DNA from: Pseudomonadota bacterium
GTDB taxonomy: Bacteria; Myxococcota_A; Polyangia; Haliangiales; Haliangiaceae
DNA: 7,686 nt
Direction: 5' to 3'
Assembly: GCA_023430775.1 (NCBI GenBank)
Contig: JAEYYY010000063.1
Location: forward strand, 1 to 7,686
Part shown: positions 6,200 through 7,686 of the stretch, piece by piece
Numbering within the stretch: the stretch's first letter is position 1
How the letters are laid out: each line of letters opens with the position of its first letter
Notes under the pieces: generated by a model
Database searches by the model: none
Told to the model about the DNA's origin: nothing
Seen by the model: the letters and a program-made list of their open reading frames with translations, nothing else
Program-made: the position numbers and the translations under genes

Positions 6200-6774
6200 G
6201 GCGCGTCCTCGATGATCTTCGCCAGCTGCAACAGGCCGGCCGCGAACCGCACGCCCTCGCCGCGCGAGGCCTCGAGGTTGATCAGGATCTCGTCGCGCTC
6301 GTGACGCGGCACCACGGCCACGGACAGTCCGGAGCGCAGCGCGCGCTCGCTCGCGATCGACAGCGTGCGCCGCGACCGGGTGACGCCGCGGATCTCGGGG
6401 ATCGAGCTCTCGAGATCGTGCGCGACGATCACCGCAGCGGGAGCGTACTTGACGATCGCGGCATCGAACGCCGCGCGCGAGCCGTATTCGAAGGAGACCA
6501 CGCGGACCGCGCGACCGCCGACCTTGACCCTCGGGACCAGTGCGAAGCCGGCCTGCCAGCGCGCGCGCTCGGCACGCCCATCGGCGCTCGAGCCCGAGAC
6601 GATCGCGATCGTCACCGTGTCGCCGGGATGGCGGTCGGCCAGCGCCTTGTCGTAGGCGAGGATGCGCAGCGCGATCAGCACCTGGCGCGCGCTCGCCTTG
6701 GCCTCGACGTCCGACGGCTCCGCGTGCGCGGGAAACCCGATCAGCAGGCAGAGGAGGAGGACCGCGATGCGCAT
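6196..6774 (-). CDS. Periplasmic YfiR-like (DUF4154) protein
   Basis: A 192-residue exported protein. A Sec signal peptide covers residues 1-18: MRIAVLLL, a hydrophobic core, then PAHA before the cut ahead of EPSD. The mature part matches the DUF4154/YfiR family in its fixed landmarks: the helix LRILAYDKAL (36-45) followed by a strand (DTVTIAIVS, 52-60), VVSFEYG in the middle (92-98), AAVIVAHDL (113-121), TLSIAS (137-142), and the family's typical ending EILINLEASRGEGVRFAAG (162-180) with LLQLAKII (181-188). In Pseudomonas, YfiR is a periplasmic inhibitor of the CHASE8-HAMP-GGDEF protein YfiN. Here the next gene encodes a CHASE8-like-HAMP kinase, so the analogous role is to hold that kinase's sensor in one state. 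The mature protein has no cysteine, unlike Pseudomonas YfiR, which has disulfides. An in-frame start exists 10 codons upstream (6804), but ATG 6774 overlaps the receptor stop as TGATG, has GGAG 8 bases before it and begins a clean signal peptide. Confidence 0.85.
   Translation of the reverse strand: MRIAVLLLCLLIGFPAHAEPSDVEAKASARQVLIALRILAYDKALADRHPGDTVTIAIVSGSSADGRAERARWQAGFALVPRVKVGGRAVRVVSFEYGSRAAFDAAIVKYAPAAVIVAHDLESSIPEIRGVTRSRRTLSIASERALRSGLSVAVVPRHERDEILINLEASRGEGVRFAAGLLQLAKIIEDAP
6206..6210 (-). promoter_or_regulatory. Ribosome binding site of the membrane kinase gene
   Basis: GAGGA on the minus strand, 6 bases before ATG 6199-6197 and inside the last codons of the YfiR-like gene. 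It supports this start over later in-frame ATGs such as the one at residue 10. Confidence 0.7.
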
Positions 6775-7686
6775 CACGGCAGCTCCAGTCGCAGGCGCGC
6801 CCACACGATCCGCGGGTCGTGCGGGATCACCGACTGGCGATGCTCTTCGCTGGCGGGATCGCCGCCGCGCTGATCGAACAGGTTGGTGACGCCGAGCGTG
6901 AGATCGAGGCGGTCGACGATCTGCGGGAACGTCACCGCGACGTTCGTCATGAACAGCGGCGGCAACCGCGTCTGGTCGAAGGCGAGCCGGCTGCCGACGA
7001 ACCAGCTCTCGACGCCGGCGATGCCGCGACCACCCGCGAACGGCGCGATCAGGGTCAGGTTCGCGAGCGAGCGTGGCGAGTTCGACGGCGTCTGACCGTC
7101 GAGCGTCTCGGTGTGGCTGTGCGAGTAGCTGCCGCGCAGGCGGTATTGATCCCAGCGCCCCTCGATCTCGCCCTCGATGCCGCGCGAGCGCACGCCGCCG
7201 ATGTTCTCGAACCGGGCGATGCCATCGTTGCCGCTCGACAGCGTGATCAGATCGCTGACGTCCTGCTGATACGCGACCGCGAGCACGCGCAGGTGCGAGC
7301 CGAGGTAGCGCTCGACGCTGAGCTCGCGGGTCTCGCTCTTCTCGGCATCGAGGTCGGGAATGCCGCCGCCGTCGACGCCGGCGCTGTAGTAGCGCTCGTA
7401 GAGGTTCGGGGAGCGGTGACCGCGCGAGAGCGACGCGCGGATGCGGCCGTGATCGCCGCCGTCGAGCACGGCGCCGATCTGCGGGTTGACCACGAAGCCG
7501 ACGGAGCCGGGATAGTAGTCACCGCGGACGGCCGCGAAGCCGACCAGGTGATCGAACGCGCGCGCACTGGCGTGGCCGAAGATCGCCGCGCGGTCCGCGT
7601 GATCGGTGCGATCGAAGGTGACCTCGGAGCCCTGGTCGTGGTTGTACTGGCGGCCGGTCGCGGTGCGCGCCTCGGTGCCAGCACCG
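6774..7686 (-). CDS. TonB-dependent outer-membrane receptor, C-terminal part
   Basis: The reading frame is open from the right edge to TGA 6776-6774. About 303 residues are visible, and the N-terminal plug and TonB box lie outside the window. The sequence is a run of amphipathic beta strands with polar turns, typical of a 22-strand barrel. The hallmark segment is GHRSPNLYERYYSAG, the [FHW]R-[SA]P-L-E motif of TonB-dependent receptors. Later strands include ELSVERYLGSHLRVLAVAYQ, GVRSRGIEGEIEGRWDQYRL, the NSPRSLANLTL block, and LDLTLGVTNLFDQRGGDPAS near the end (the V-NLFD motif seen in nearly all members). The last strand ends WARLRLELP, with Pro where outer-membrane proteins usually have Phe or another aromatic residue. 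The family call is firm but the substrate cannot be read from this part. Its stop overlaps the YfiR-like start by one base, so it belongs to the signalling operon and is likely the outer-membrane input or transport component. Confidence 0.9.
   Translation of the reverse strand, partial: GAGTEARTATGRQYNHDQGSEVTFDRTDHADRAAIFGHASARAFDHLVGFAAVRGDYYPGSVGFVVNPQIGAVLDGGDHGRIRASLSRGHRSPNLYERYYSAGVDGGGIPDLDAEKSETRELSVERYLGSHLRVLAVAYQQDVSDLITLSSGNDGIARFENIGGVRSRGIEGEIEGRWDQYRLRGSYSHSHTETLDGQTPSNSPRSLANLTLIAPFAGGRGIAGVESWFVGSRLAFDQTRLPPLFMTNVAVTFPQIVDRLDLTLGVTNLFDQRGGDPASEEHRQSVIPHDPRIVWARLRLELP
6783..6786 (-). promoter_or_regulatory. Ribosome binding site of the YfiR-like gene
   Basis: GGAG on the minus strand, 8 bases before ATG 6774-6772 and inside the end of the receptor gene. 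It favours the 192-residue form over the start ten codons upstream. Confidence 0.6.

Noticed and set aside
6775..6804. Earlier start (6804) for the YfiR-like gene
   Set aside because: It adds MGAPATGAAV in front of an otherwise clean signal peptide. The TGATG overlap and GGAG spacing favour ATG 6774.

Overview
The window is GC-rich and gene-dense, with short gaps, lipoproteins and multi-domain signalling proteins. Together with protein styles such as CpXC, REC-HDOD and a GGKAD lipoprotein, this suggests a free-living Myxococcota (deltaproteobacterial) genome. That placement is an inference from composition and gene content, because no rRNA or other marker gene is present.

Layout: positions 1-978 hold two plus-strand genes: the 3' end of an unrecognised gene that is open to the left edge, and a CpXC-domain protein. 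Everything from 1005 to the right edge is on the minus strand and converges on the CpXC gene with a 26-base gap. Read in the direction of transcription (right to left), it contains: the C-terminal part of a TonB-dependent outer-membrane receptor (cut by the right edge), a periplasmic YfiR-like (DUF4154) protein, a membrane histidine kinase with a CHASE8-like periplasmic sensor and HAMP domain, a soluble REC-histidine kinase, and a REC-HDOD response regulator. After a 205-base gap comes a secreted lipoprotein. The first five genes are joined by stop/start overlaps (one TGATG and three ATGA). The four starts visible in the window each have a Shine-Dalgarno sequence inside the preceding gene, so they form one operon.

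Interpretation: the operon looks like an outer membrane-to-cytoplasm signalling chain. In the known Pseudomonas YfiBNR system, periplasmic YfiR represses the CHASE8-HAMP-GGDEF protein YfiN and is itself controlled by an outer-membrane OmpA-like lipoprotein, YfiB. Here the YfiR-like protein sits between a TonB-dependent receptor and a CHASE8-like-HAMP protein whose output is a histidine kinase, followed by a second kinase with its own receiver and a REC-HDOD output protein. This would be a rewired YfiR module that feeds a phosphorelay instead of making cyclic di-GMP. No DNA-binding regulator is encoded in the window.

The 205-base gap before the lipoprotein gene (2154-2358) contains a perfect 14-bp palindrome, a second inverted repeat, several copies of the same half-site and a stem-loop just after the REC-HDOD stop. 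It looks like a real regulatory region for the lipoprotein gene. No tRNA, rRNA, CRISPR array, insertion sequence or integrase is visible.
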